Assembly (NCBI GenBank): GCA_035625915.1
Contig: DASPOR010000195.1
Span: 1-33,379, forward strand
From: Alphaproteobacteria bacterium
GTDB taxonomy: Bacteria; Pseudomonadota; Alphaproteobacteria; JACZXZ01
DNA: 33,379 bases
Direction of reading: 5' to 3'
Shown piece after piece: positions 15,389-23,015 of the stretch. The notes beneath the pieces are model-generated. The model ran no database searches. It had not been told where the DNA came from and worked only from the letters and a program-made list of their open reading frames with translations. The translations under genes and the position numbers were made by a program. The number at the start of each line of letters is the position of its first letter. Position 1 is the stretch's first letter.

Positions 15389-15489
15389 CCAGCGCATAAT
15401 CGACGCGCTGGAGATGCGTCAGCCGGACGCTTATTGCGGCATTCGAGAGCGTCCGGAACTTTTTGCCCCGCTTTTGCGGGGCTTTTTTT
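15389..15489 (+). ncRNA. Candidate small RNA: three hairpins ending in an intrinsic terminator
   Basis: Hairpin 1 pairs CCAGCGC (15389-15395) with GCGCTGG (15405-15411). Hairpin 2 pairs CCGGACGC (15423-15430) with GCGTCCGG (15449-15456). Hairpin 3 is the terminator at 15465-15489. The left arm of hairpin 2 can alternatively pair with GCGTC at 15416-15420, giving two exclusive folds. Both flanking genes are on the minus strand and no plus-strand gene lies upstream since dps (whose end is 500 bp away) or downstream before 18286, so the terminator most simply ends an independent plus-strand transcript. Its 5' end and promoter are not clear. It does not match SRP RNA, tmRNA or 6S RNA features that I know. 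Confidence 0.45.
15465..15489 (+). terminator. Strong intrinsic terminator
   Basis: GCCCCGC (15465-15471), loop TTTT, GCGGGGC (15476-15482), then seven T residues (15483-15489). The T tract is on the plus strand only, so it acts on plus-strand transcripts although both neighbouring genes are on the minus strand. Confidence 0.88.
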
Positions 15490-15701
15490 GTTTGGAACAC
15501 AAGGAATGCATGAAAGCGCGCGAAAACCCTGCCTCCACATCGGGCGTCCCGTCATGGAAGTCGACGAATGCGCGGCTGTTCGTGGCTCGGCGTCAGCGTC
15601 TCAATACGCGAAATCGCATTTGAACGACGATCGACGCCCGGCCTTGCTCAACTGTATATTGAAACCTATCGAACGACGCGCTTACCCGTCCCGCATCCGC
15701 C

Positions 15702-16670
15702 TTATTCTGCCGGACTCCAGGAGTCGTCGGGATCGTACACGCGCAGGGTGTCGACGAGGGACGCTGTCTCCTCGCCCAAGTCCTTTTGCATGACATGCCC
15801 GTCTTGATTGACCATGAAGGTCATCACGCCCGAATTTCGGTATTCGGCCGGCCAGGCGACCATCGCGAAGCCTCCGGTCATGGCGCCGTTCACGATGTAA
15901 CTCTTGGCGCCACCCTTTGCGTGCGGTCCCTGTCCCGTAAGAATGCGGAAATAATACCCCCTGAACGGATCCCCCGGCTTGCGCCCGCGAAGGAACTCGC
16001 TTTGCTTCTTGGCGAATTCGTCGAGAGGGCTCGGACCAGCGACCTTGGCGGTAGCCTCGTTCCACCAGAGTCCGTCCGTATCGCCGGGCGTACTCTGAAC
16101 ATAGCGCGCGTAATGCACGGGCTTGCCAGCCGCCTTTAGCCGCATTGCGTATTCCCGCTGCGCCTTTACAAATGCTTCCAGTGCCGCGATCGCCCCGAGT
16201 TCGCCATATCCGATGCGGCGCGCGAGCATTTCATCGGCCCCCGCCTCGGCATCGAAAATCCATTGGTCGCCGTCCCGGACGATCGGTATCGGCATCGGCC
16301 ACGCGTCTTTCCCGACGACCAGCGTAATGTAATCGTCGCTGTCGTGACGCAGGACGAGCTTTTCCTTGGCGTGTTTGTACACCTCCTTCATCCGCGCTTT
16401 GGCATACGCCAAGTCGGGACCGATAATGGCGTCCTCGTAATCATGGCCGACGAGATCGAGCAGCGCATCGGTATCGCCTTTTTCGAGAACTGGCATAAGC
16501 GCATGGGCCGCCTGCTCCGGGGTCGCAAAGCGCTTCGGGCCTTGCGCGGCCGGCTCGGGATTTGCCGCATTATTGGTGGGCGCCGTTTGCGCGACGGCAG
16601 CCGCCGTTGCGGCCAATAGCATCAGGACCGATCCGATCGTAAAGATGAGACGCCGATAAAGAGTCGTCAT
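15702..16670 (-). CDS. DUF2950 family exported protein
   Basis: A 322-residue protein. The signal peptide is LIFTIGSVLMLLAATAAAVAQ with likely cleavage after AVAQ. The DUF2950 pattern follows: RFATPEQAAHALMPVLEKGD, VVGKDAWPMPIPIV, GDQWIFDAEAGADEMLARRIGYGELGAI, AQREYA, then YYFRILTGQGPHAKGGAKSYIVNG, GGFAMVAWPAEYRNSGVMTFMVNQDG and a DPDDSW ending. The biochemical role of the family is not established; the protein is probably periplasmic. ATG 16670 has GGAGGG about ten bases upstream, overlapping the stop of the DUF3300 gene. The pair is therefore one operon, and DUF3300-DUF2950 adjacency is a recurring arrangement. Confidence 0.92.
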   Translation of the reverse strand: MTTLYRRLIFTIGSVLMLLAATAAAVAQTAPTNNAANPEPAAQGPKRFATPEQAAHALMPVLEKGDTDALLDLVGHDYEDAIIGPDLAYAKARMKEVYKHAKEKLVLRHDSDDYITLVVGKDAWPMPIPIVRDGDQWIFDAEAGADEMLARRIGYGELGAIAALEAFVKAQREYAMRLKAAGKPVHYARYVQSTPGDTDGLWWNEATAKVAGPSPLDEFAKKQSEFLRGRKPGDPFRGYYFRILTGQGPHAKGGAKSYIVNGAMTGGFAMVAWPAEYRNSGVMTFMVNQDGHVMQKDLGEETASLVDTLRVYDPDDSWSPAE

Positions 16671-16685
16671 CGAACGCGATCCCTC

Positions 16686-18074
16686 CTACCGCCGGCGAGC
16701 ACCGCCACCACCGCCACGCGAGCCGCCCCCGCCACGGCCCCCGCCAAGGCTCTGGTTGCCCCGGTTGCTTGCCCGGTTTGCGCTGCCGCCGCCGCGATTG
16801 GCGCCGGAAAACGCCCCTCCCCGCTGAGCATTGCCGACCTGGCCACCTCCACCGCCGCGATTTTGAATGCCTCCGCCCCCTTGCGTGCGCCCGCCGCCGG
16901 CGAGGTTGCCGGCTTGAGCGCCACCACGATTTTGAAGTCCGCCACCTTGGGCACCGCCACGATTCGCAACCCCGCCGCCCTGAGCGCCACCACGATTTTG
17001 AAGTCCGCCACCTTGCGCACCGCCGCGATTTGCAAGCCCGCTCTGGATTTGCCCCGAGGTCGGCCGTGTCGCAGCACCAGCACCCCCGCCACGCTGCCCT
17101 TGGCCTCGGGACACCGAGTTTCTGTCCGCCTTCCAACTATTTTCGGGATTGCGCGTGATGTTATTGGACAGGTTGCTGCGCTGTATGTTGGACGTGCGGT
17201 TTCCCACGTTGCTCACATTGACGTTCCGATTGACGTTGACGTCGCCCGAATAAATCCCTCCTCCATTGTTCCAGCCGATTGCATACCCGATGGCGGCGCC
17301 GAACATCGCACCCGTGAAGAAGGTCGCGGCGGGCGAGTAATAGTAGGGATAAGGTGGAGAATAATAGTAAGGTGGCGGATAACCGGGCGCCGGCGGAGTG
17401 ACGATGGTCGTCGTATTATACTGCGGCACATAAACGACATCCGGGTTGGCCGACTCGATGACAATCTTTTGGTCGGCCTCCGTAACCTTCTGATGATCGT
17501 CCGATTTCAGATTGCCGGCTTTCGCGACCTTCTGCCGAAATGCCTGGATGGCGTCGAGGACTCCGGTCTGCTGACTGATGACCGAAGTGCCCAACTGTTC
17601 GGTCCAGGTGAGGTCCGCGTTCATCAATTGGATGACTTCCGGATAATTGAGCAGCCCCACGACGCTCGGATCCCAGGACTTCGGCGGCTGCGCATTGGGA
17701 TCGGTTTTACGTTGGTCGAGCAGACGCTGCGCCTGCACGATCTGCACAGGTTGCGTGGATGCCGGCAGGACGAGGGCCAATAAGTCGTCCGGGTAGAGCG
17801 CGATACGGCTTACAAGAGTCTCGAGCTGGTCGGGCGATAGGTTCTCGTCGGAGCCCGAAAAGGTCGTCGTGGTCTCAGCCCCACCTTGAGCTGCCCCCGA
17901 CGCCCCCGGCGCGGGTGCTGCCGGCGACGGCGGCGGTGCCGCTGTCTGGGCCGCAGCCGGCACACCGAGCGGAATTGCCACAGCCAGGACTGCGAGGGCA
18001 ATGACCCATTGCCGCAGCGAAGCCAAAGCGCCCGCGGCTTCACCCCAAAAAGCGTGCGATTGACGGAAGTTCAT
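16686..18074 (-). CDS. DUF3300 family exported protein with Gly/Asn/Arg repeats
   Basis: A 462-residue protein. The signal peptide is LRQWVIALAVLAVAIPLGVPAAAQ. The DUF3300 domain spans about 75-260: LSPDQLETLVSRIALYPDDLLALVLPASTQP, SWDPSVVGLLNYPEVIQLMN and QKIVIESANPDVVYVPQYNTTTI. A Pro/Tyr-rich stretch and a hydrophobic FFTGAMFGAAIGYAIGW segment follow. The last 170 residues are low complexity, first Asn-rich (NVNRNVNVSNVGN), then 11-residue GGAQGGG(L/V)(Q/A)NR repeats, ending in a very basic Arg/Gly tail. The function is unknown; the tail could bind nucleic acid or cell wall, which is a guess. ATG 18074 has GAGGGGG eleven bases upstream. DUF2950 follows after 15 bp. Confidence 0.92.
   Translation of the reverse strand: MNFRQSHAFWGEAAGALASLRQWVIALAVLAVAIPLGVPAAAQTAAPPPSPAAPAPGASGAAQGGAETTTTFSGSDENLSPDQLETLVSRIALYPDDLLALVLPASTQPVQIVQAQRLLDQRKTDPNAQPPKSWDPSVVGLLNYPEVIQLMNADLTWTEQLGTSVISQQTGVLDAIQAFRQKVAKAGNLKSDDHQKVTEADQKIVIESANPDVVYVPQYNTTTIVTPPAPGYPPPYYYSPPYPYYYSPAATFFTGAMFGAAIGYAIGWNNGGGIYSGDVNVNRNVNVSNVGNRTSNIQRSNLSNNITRNPENSWKADRNSVSRGQGQRGGGAGAATRPTSGQIQSGLANRGGAQGGGLQNRGGAQGGGVANRGGAQGGGLQNRGGAQAGNLAGGGRTQGGGGIQNRGGGGGQVGNAQRGGAFSGANRGGGSANRASNRGNQSLGGGRGGGGSRGGGGGARRR
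16914..17045 (-). repeat. Four 33-bp tandem repeats in the DUF3300 gene
   Basis: Units at 16914-16946, 16947-16979, 16980-17012 and 17013-17045 each encode 11 residues, GGGLQNRGGAQ or GGGVANRGGAQ, with the outermost unit degenerate. Units one and three are nearly identical, suggesting duplication of a 66-bp pair. Copy changes would stay in frame. Confidence 0.85.
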
Positions 18075-18117
18075 CGCCCGGCGCGTCCCCCTCGGCGAAC
18101 GGAGCTAGTCCTATTAT

Positions 18118-18130
18118 CGCTAAATTAGCG
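18118..18130. promoter_or_regulatory. 13-bp perfect palindrome between divergent genes
   Basis: CGCTAA-A-TTAGCG lies 44 bp upstream of the DUF3300 start and 155 bp upstream of the methyltransferase start, inside an AT-rich patch. TATAAA (18132-18137, plus) and GATAAT (18112-18117, read on minus) flank it and could be -10 elements, though no good -35 is visible. An operator for the DUF3300-DUF2950 operon is the simplest reading. Confidence 0.4.
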
Positions 18131-18285
18131 TTATAAACTGCGGGATGGCTAGTGCGCATTTTGCGAGTCAAGTTTGGCGACACCCACCCTATTTGAGAAC
18201 CTCACCGGCGGCTGCGTCAAAACTGGATATTCACCGGAAAACGAGGGGCGTGTAGGCTTTGAGGCGTCAGGCTTGAGGATTTGCG

Positions 18286-19137
18286 ATGAATGACGTCGTA
18301 AAGATCGCGTCGATGCCGCTTTATATGAACCTGGATCGCATCGCGAGAGGGTTGGCAGACTTTGGGATAGGCCCGACCGATCCGATTCCGCCCGCGCAAC
18401 TCTTCTCGCTCGACCAGTGGCACTATCACGGCACCGAGGCGATCGGCCGCGCGGCTGAGCGCCTTGGACTTGGGCCCACGAGCAGGGTGCTCGAAATCGG
18501 CGCCGGCGTCGGCGGCCCGGCTCGCTACCTCGCGCACACGGTCGGCTGCCACGTTACAGCACTTGAGCTGCAGCGCGAAGTCCATGCGATTGCCGCCGAT
18601 CTTACCGAGCGCTGCGGTCTTGCCGACCGCGTTACACATATCTGCGGCGACGCGCTCACCTGTCCGCTTCCGGATAAGACATTCGATGCGGTCGTCAGCT
18701 GGCTCGCATTCCTGCATATTCCCGAGCGCCCGCGTCTATGCGGGCGACTTGCGCAAACGCTGCGCCCCGGTGGCTTATGTTACATCGAGGATCTCACCAT
18801 GCGCGCGCCCTTTAGTGCCCACGATCTGCGTGAAGCGCGCGAGATCGTCTACGCCATCACGCTTACGGACATCGAGGACTACAAGAGGGATCTTCGGGCC
18901 GCCGGTTTTGCGGACGTGTATGCTGTCGACCTGACGGATGAATGGGCGCCCTACGTTGCCGGGCGGCTTGCCGCGTGGCGGGAGCGCCGCGTCGAAAAGT
19001 CGCGCATTTACGGTGAACAAGCCTACCTGGGACTGGAGATGTTCTACGATGTCATGGCGCGTCTCTTCGAAAGCGGCAGCCTCGGCGGAGTCCGAATGAT
19101 GGCGCGTGCCCCCAACGCGATGCCGAGTGCCCCTTAA
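18286..19137 (+). CDS. Class I SAM-dependent methyltransferase
   Basis: A 283-residue Rossmann-fold methyltransferase. Motif I is VLEIGAGVGGPARYLA (about 68-83), the acidic residue after beta-2 is in VTALELQREV, motif II/III is ICGDALTCPLPDKTFDAVVSWLAFLHI, and LRPGGLCYIEDLTM follows. The GVGGPAR(Y/W)LA loop is shared with sarcosine/dimethylglycine- and phosphoethanolamine-type N-methyltransferases, so a small-molecule N-methyl acceptor is plausible but unproven. ATG 18286 follows TTGAGGA by seven bases. The protein has no export signal. It converges on a minus-strand membrane-protein gene 17 bp downstream. Confidence 0.9.
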   Translation: MNDVVKIASMPLYMNLDRIARGLADFGIGPTDPIPPAQLFSLDQWHYHGTEAIGRAAERLGLGPTSRVLEIGAGVGGPARYLAHTVGCHVTALELQREVHAIAADLTERCGLADRVTHICGDALTCPLPDKTFDAVVSWLAFLHIPERPRLCGRLAQTLRPGGLCYIEDLTMRAPFSAHDLREAREIVYAITLTDIEDYKRDLRAAGFADVYAVDLTDEWAPYVAGRLAAWRERRVEKSRIYGEQAYLGLEMFYDVMARLFESGSLGGVRMMARAPNAMPSAP

Positions 19138-19154
19138 TCCGAATCGCCGGTCTG

Positions 19155-19985
19155 TCAAGCGGTCGCTTCGCCATGGGGAGATGGCGCGAAGACGAGACCC
19201 AATGACCAGCCGAAAAAAAATCGCACATCGATGAAAAACTCGGATGCGCTGTAGATTTGGAAATGTCGGAATTGAGTAAATCCGAGGACCCAATCGGCGA
19301 GCAGGACGACCGTGAGCCAGAGCGCACCGACAACGGCCACCCGACGCGCACAACGCGCGAAGGCGCGATCCCTTGGTTCTTTCGTGACTTGCCAATAGCC
19401 GAGCGCCTGGATCAACACGCCCGGCACGGCCTCAACGATGATTGTCTCCAGAGGCCAGGAAAACAGCCAACCGGCAACGAATGTAGAAAGGAATGCGGCG
19501 ATCCCGATGGGAATGGCGAGAAACCGTGTTCCGACGCTTTCCCAAGCAAGCGTCACGGCGAACGGCACGATCGCCCACGCCGTCGCGAGAGAGACCCCTT
19601 CCGCCACCCCCTCGTCGTGAACGTAGGCCGACATCGCCTCGTGCATCGAGACGGACGCAAGTGCAAATGCAAAGCTCAGACTCGCGACATATAGCAGGTT
19701 TCGCGGCCTGCCGTCGGGGGGTTCGACGTGGCGGGCCCGCTGCAGCAGTCTCTGCACGTGCTCCATCGCGGGTTCGATGAAAAACGCTAAAATCAAGCCG
19801 ATGAGGATTGCGGGGAGAAGACTCTCCCAACTCGGATCGGCCAACTCGATCCGCAGGCCTCGCCATATGAATTCGGGCGACGCGGCGCAAATCCCGACCC
19901 AGAACGAGGCAATCAGCGCCGAGGCGGCTGCGAAGCTGGCAGCGCCCACGCGGGACGTGAACGATCGTGGAGCGCGCTCGACCAT
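19155..19985 (-). CDS. Multi-pass membrane protein, unknown function
   Basis: I do not recognise this 276-residue protein. Hydrophobic segments suggest six to seven membrane helices: around AASFAAASALIASFWVGICA, LLPAILIGLILAFFI, LYVASLSFAFALASVSM, AWAIVPFAVTLAW, FLAIPIGIAAFLSTFVAGWLF, VAVVGALWLTVVLLADWVLG and FFFGWSLGLVFA. A conserved-looking ASVSMHEAMSAYVHDEG stretch with two histidines lies in the first half. It has no enzyme motif that I can name. The start is uncertain: ATG 19985 is used, and TTG 20009 is in frame. The next minus-strand gene upstream is the SGNH-like gene, 142 bp away from that ATG. Confidence 0.75.
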   Translation of the reverse strand: MVERAPRSFTSRVGAASFAAASALIASFWVGICAASPEFIWRGLRIELADPSWESLLPAILIGLILAFFIEPAMEHVQRLLQRARHVEPPDGRPRNLLYVASLSFAFALASVSMHEAMSAYVHDEGVAEGVSLATAWAIVPFAVTLAWESVGTRFLAIPIGIAAFLSTFVAGWLFSWPLETIIVEAVPGVLIQALGYWQVTKEPRDRAFARCARRVAVVGALWLTVVLLADWVLGFTQFRHFQIYSASEFFIDVRFFFGWSLGLVFAPSPHGEATA

Positions 19986-20127
19986 GGCACACCATCGCTT
20001 GACACCCAAGGCTTAGCCGAGCCGCGGCCGTGCCACAAGCAGCGTCTTCGGCACCGGCCCGTCGCTTCCTCTCGTGGAGAGATCGCGTGCTTGGCCTAAG
20101 TCGAGCGACGAAACGTGCCGCCGCCGA

Positions 20128-21291
20128 TCATTGGGTGATGCCAAGTCGATTCAGCTCCCTCGCCAACATCTCGGCGATCAAGCGGTGTCGCCCGGCGCCG
20201 AAATGATCGTCATGCGGGACTGTCCGCTGGTCCGGCGGAAGCAACGCCGCGGGCGCTTCGACCTCTCTATCCCATCTCTCCTTGCCGATGCGATCGATGA
20301 AGGCACGCTGTGACGCGGGCAGCTCGTCCAGCATATCGGGTGGATAGAAATTCTCGGAATCGAGAAAAATCACCGGCACGCGCGCAGCCTCGGCCAGCCT
20401 GCCGAGATGTGCCAATGCCGCGCGGCGGATCGCCGTGTCGTCGACGCCGACGGCTGCAAAGTCGTGACCGAATCCAGAGACGATGCCGGCCAGGGTCAGA
20501 AGGTGCTCAACCTGCAGCACCGGCCGTGAGACGAGGAAATAATCCCAACCGGTTTCGCCGGGGCCGATCATGCCACCAGGAAGGACGCCCCATTTTGCCC
20601 ACGCGGCGATTCGCCCCGGGGGTGGGATCACCAGTTCCGCCGCCGCCGCACCCGGCGGTTGCCAATAGCAGGGCTTCAGGATGGCGGTTGGGCGGTACGG
20701 CCCACGACAGGCATCGCGCGTCCACATGCCATTGTCGAGATAGACGATTGCCTTGGGCTTGATCCGCGGAACCCAGCGCTGCGCCAGAAGCAGCGCCTGC
20801 GCCGAGCTGTAGGCGGGACTCGCCGCCGTCACCACGGGCAGGTGACTCAAGCGCTCAAGCTCGCCGGCATAACTCTGTTCGAACGTCACGCCATAGCCGA
20901 ACGTGTAGGAGTCCCCGACCGCCATCAATCCGCCGACAGAAGTCGGCGCACCGGGGCGGGCTGCACGAAAGCCGTTTGCATCCGTGTAAACGGGCGATTC
21001 GAACCAAGGCGTTCGCGTGAAAACGCCGCGTCCGCCGAGGCAGCTCTCCACTGAAGGCGCCAGCGTCCAGCCAATCTCATCGTCGAGACGGGCGAAAGAG
21101 CCGCAGGTATAGGCGCTATAGGTGAGTTTCGCGAAGGCGTAGTAGCCGAGCACCAGCAGCAGCAATCCCACGAACGGAATTGCGATGAGTGCCGCCCACA
21201 TGCAAAGGAGCTTCGCCCCGCTCGGCACAGGCCGATTTCCATCGACGATTGGCGGCGCTTGTCGCAGCTTGTCGAATTTTCCGTCAGGCAT
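20128..21291 (-). CDS. Membrane-anchored SGNH/GDSL hydrolase-like protein
   Basis: A 387-residue protein. One N-terminal membrane helix (CMWAALIAIPFVGLLLLVLGYYAF, about 30-53) is followed by a periplasmic domain. Block I is VGDSYTFGYGV with Ser128, and the C-terminal HDDHFGAGRHRLIAEML supplies the Asp-x-x-His pair of block V, giving the SGNH catalytic set. DANGFR before block I is common in this branch. Members act as esterases or O-acetyl transfer/removal enzymes on glycans; the substrate here is unknown. Several cysteines (Cys63, Cys84 and two around 195-208) could form disulfides. ATG 21291 has GGAG eight bases upstream. It is divergent from doxX. Confidence 0.8.
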   Translation of the reverse strand: MPDGKFDKLRQAPPIVDGNRPVPSGAKLLCMWAALIAIPFVGLLLLVLGYYAFAKLTYSAYTCGSFARLDDEIGWTLAPSVESCLGGRGVFTRTPWFESPVYTDANGFRAARPGAPTSVGGLMAVGDSYTFGYGVTFEQSYAGELERLSHLPVVTAASPAYSSAQALLLAQRWVPRIKPKAIVYLDNGMWTRDACRGPYRPTAILKPCYWQPPGAAAAELVIPPPGRIAAWAKWGVLPGGMIGPGETGWDYFLVSRPVLQVEHLLTLAGIVSGFGHDFAAVGVDDTAIRRAALAHLGRLAEAARVPVIFLDSENFYPPDMLDELPASQRAFIDRIGKERWDREVEAPAALLPPDQRTVPHDDHFGAGRHRLIAEMLARELNRLGITQ

Positions 21292-21483
21292 TCACGAACT
21301 CCAGCATGTCGGAACCGAATCGGGTCATCCGACATCGCCCTTGAAATTGGAGGCGCTTTTCTACAACGTGATGCGACAAATTGAAAATGATTGAAGCACC
21401 GCTGTCACGGCGGACACGACGGTCGAACTCATGGTAGGCTATGAATCGCTTCCGGGCCGACCGGACCGTTTAGGAGAAACATC

Positions 21484-21903
21484 ATGAAACACACTGCGGG
21501 TTATCTTCCTGCAATCGGGCGATTATTGCTGAGCGGGCTGTTCGTCTGGGCTGGATACGCAAAGCTTATGAATTCCGCTGGAACCGCGCAGTATTTCGCC
21601 GACAAGGGTGTCATTCTCCCCACTTTGACGGTTTGGATCGCGATCGCGGTCGAGCTTTTGGGCGGCTTGGCCATCCTTGTTGGCTTCAAGACCAGGTGGG
21701 CGGCAGCAATACTCGCGATCTGGTGCCTCATCACCGCCTTTCTCGTTCACCTCCCGGCGGGTATGGGTTCCGGCGACGCCGCCGCTGCCTATGACAACAT
21801 GATCCATTTTTACAAAAACTTGGGCATGGCCGGTGGCTTGCTATACGTCCTCGCGTTCGGCGCCGGGGGGCTCAGCCTTGACAATGGCGCTCGCGTGAGC
21901 TGA
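21484..21903 (+). CDS. DoxX family membrane protein
   Basis: A 139-residue protein with four membrane helices: GRLLLSGLFVWAGYAKL, LTVWIAIAVELLGGLAILVGF, AAAILAIWCLITAFLVHL and LGMAGGLLYVLAFGAGGLSL. FVWAGYAKL, a Gly-Tyr-Lys variant of the usual FxxxGxxKL, and IELLGGL-like VELLGGLAIL mark DoxX. The HFYKNLGMAGGLL end is also typical. The family includes quinone-linked and thiol-stress subunits, but single members are mostly uncharacterised. ATG 21484 has TAGGAGA seven bases upstream. It is followed on the same strand by a glycosyltransferase after 71 bp. Confidence 0.9.
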   Translation: MKHTAGYLPAIGRLLLSGLFVWAGYAKLMNSAGTAQYFADKGVILPTLTVWIAIAVELLGGLAILVGFKTRWAAAILAIWCLITAFLVHLPAGMGSGDAAAAYDNMIHFYKNLGMAGGLLYVLAFGAGGLSLDNGARVS

Positions 21904-21974
21904 CCGTCGAACGTGCGGTGCCCAGCGGCTCAATTTCAGATACCGCGCACTGACCGGACTCTCGTCGGTAATAC

Positions 21975-22688
21975 ATGACCGCTTCGCGCGAGCTCACGGT
22001 CCTAATGCCGTGCCTCAACGAAGCGGAAACGGTCGCTCGTTGCATCGATAAAGCGTGGCAATTTATCAGGCGCAGCCGAGTCGATGGCGAAGTCGTTGTC
22101 GCAGACAGCGGCAGCACGGACGGCTCTCAATCGATATCGAAAGCGCATGGCGCCATATTGATCGATGCCCCAAACAAGGGCTATGGCAGTGCTCTCATTG
22201 CGGGGATCGGGGCGGCACGCGGCCGCTTCGTCATCATGGCCGACAGCGACGACAGCTACGATTTCAATAGCCTCGATCTCTTCCTGCAACGGCTGCGTGA
22301 AGGATACAAGCTCGTCGTGGGCAACCGCTTCAAGGGCGGAATAGAACCCGGCGCCATGCCCCCACTCCATCGCTATCTGGGCAATCCGGTGTTGACCGGC
22401 GTCGGCCGCGCGCTTTACGGAAGCCCGTGCGGCGATTTCCACTGCGGTCTCCGCGGCTTCGAACGCGACGCAATCCTCGCCCTCGGTCTTCGGGCGCCGG
22501 GCATGGAGTTTGCGAGCGAAATGATCGTCAAGGCAACGATAAGAGGCCTAACTATCGCCGAAGTGCCAACCAGGCTTTTTCCCGATGGGCGGTCGCGTCC
22601 GCCGCACCTCCGGCCTTGGCGCGACGGCTGGCGGCACTTGCGGTTCTTGCTCCTGTTCAGGTTGACGCGGTTTCGCAACGAACCATAA
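21975..22688 (+). CDS. Family 2 glycosyltransferase, short form without C-terminal membrane domain
   Basis: A 237-residue GT-A enzyme. TVLMPCLNEAETVARCI opens the nucleotide-sugar fold, VVADSGSTDGS follows, and the metal-binding DxD lies in IMADSDDSYDF. VVGNRFKGGIEPGAMPPLHRYLGNPVLTG and DFHCGLRGF match the dolichol-phosphate-mannose-synthase-like branch. Relatives with RHLRFLLLF at this point usually continue into two to four membrane helices (about 350-400 residues total). Here the frame closes 16 residues later (RLTRFRNEP), so the protein may be truncated or of a naturally short type. No ribosome binding site is obvious before ATG 21975. The likely substrate is a polyprenyl phosphate acceptor. 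Confidence 0.85.
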   Translation: MTASRELTVLMPCLNEAETVARCIDKAWQFIRRSRVDGEVVVADSGSTDGSQSISKAHGAILIDAPNKGYGSALIAGIGAARGRFVIMADSDDSYDFNSLDLFLQRLREGYKLVVGNRFKGGIEPGAMPPLHRYLGNPVLTGVGRALYGSPCGDFHCGLRGFERDAILALGLRAPGMEFASEMIVKATIRGLTIAEVPTRLFPDGRSRPPHLRPWRDGWRHLRFLLLFRLTRFRNEP

Positions 22689-23015
22689 TCCCGACGCTGA
22701 ATGCAAACTGCCCCAGCCAAGGGGCCCCGTATCTCTTTTTATCGTTGCATCCGCGTCAGCACGTATATCGCTCGGATCGAATTTGCCGTAGCGTCATTGT
22801 ACGCACGTTCGCGCCGCGCCGGTGTAAATGTCCTGTGCTAATCCGGCTCGGCTTCCTTTTCCCCGCTCGAACTCCACTTGGGTTCGGCGGGGTTTTTTTG
22901 CGCGCACGACGTTTAGGCCGGCTGCCAGGGTCGCCCGCGGCACGACGGCGCATCGGCTCGTAAGCCCTCAAAGAAATTGGCGCCGTTCTGAATGATGTCG
23001 TGCGATGCGCCGATG
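22689..23015 (+). other. Non-coding region ending in a strong terminator
   Basis: No convincing gene lies between the glycosyltransferase and the convergent cyclase gene. The only firm element is the plus-strand terminator at 22861-22899. It is 172 bases after the glycosyltransferase stop, so the intervening stretch is either a long 3' untranslated region, the remnant of the missing glycosyltransferase C-terminus, or a small RNA. I saw no continuous hydrophobic frame that would restore the membrane domain. Confidence 0.5.
22861..22899 (+). terminator. Strong intrinsic terminator
   Basis: CCCCGC (22861-22866), a single bulged T, and CGAAC (22868-22872) pair with GTTCG (22882-22886) and GCGGGG (22887-22892). 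Seven T residues follow (22893-22899). The T tract exists on the plus strand only. Confidence 0.88.

Larger units (their letters stand above)
15276..15701. other. Intergenic region with structured-RNA candidate
   Basis: There is no credible coding sequence between the two flanking minus-strand genes. The left part is AT-richer and contains the 10-bp palindrome ATTTGCAAAT (15349-15358). The centre (15389-15489) holds three successive hairpins ending in a strong plus-strand terminator. The right part, 15490-15701, has no structure I could recognise. Confidence 0.6.

Noticed and set aside
15449..15465. GTCCGGAA in the RNA candidate, reminiscent of the SRP RNA loop
   Set aside because: Only eight bases match; the following GGAAGCAGC of SRP RNA is absent and the fold differs.
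16914..17045. CRISPR-like array
   Set aside because: The repeats are contiguous 33-bp coding units without spacers.
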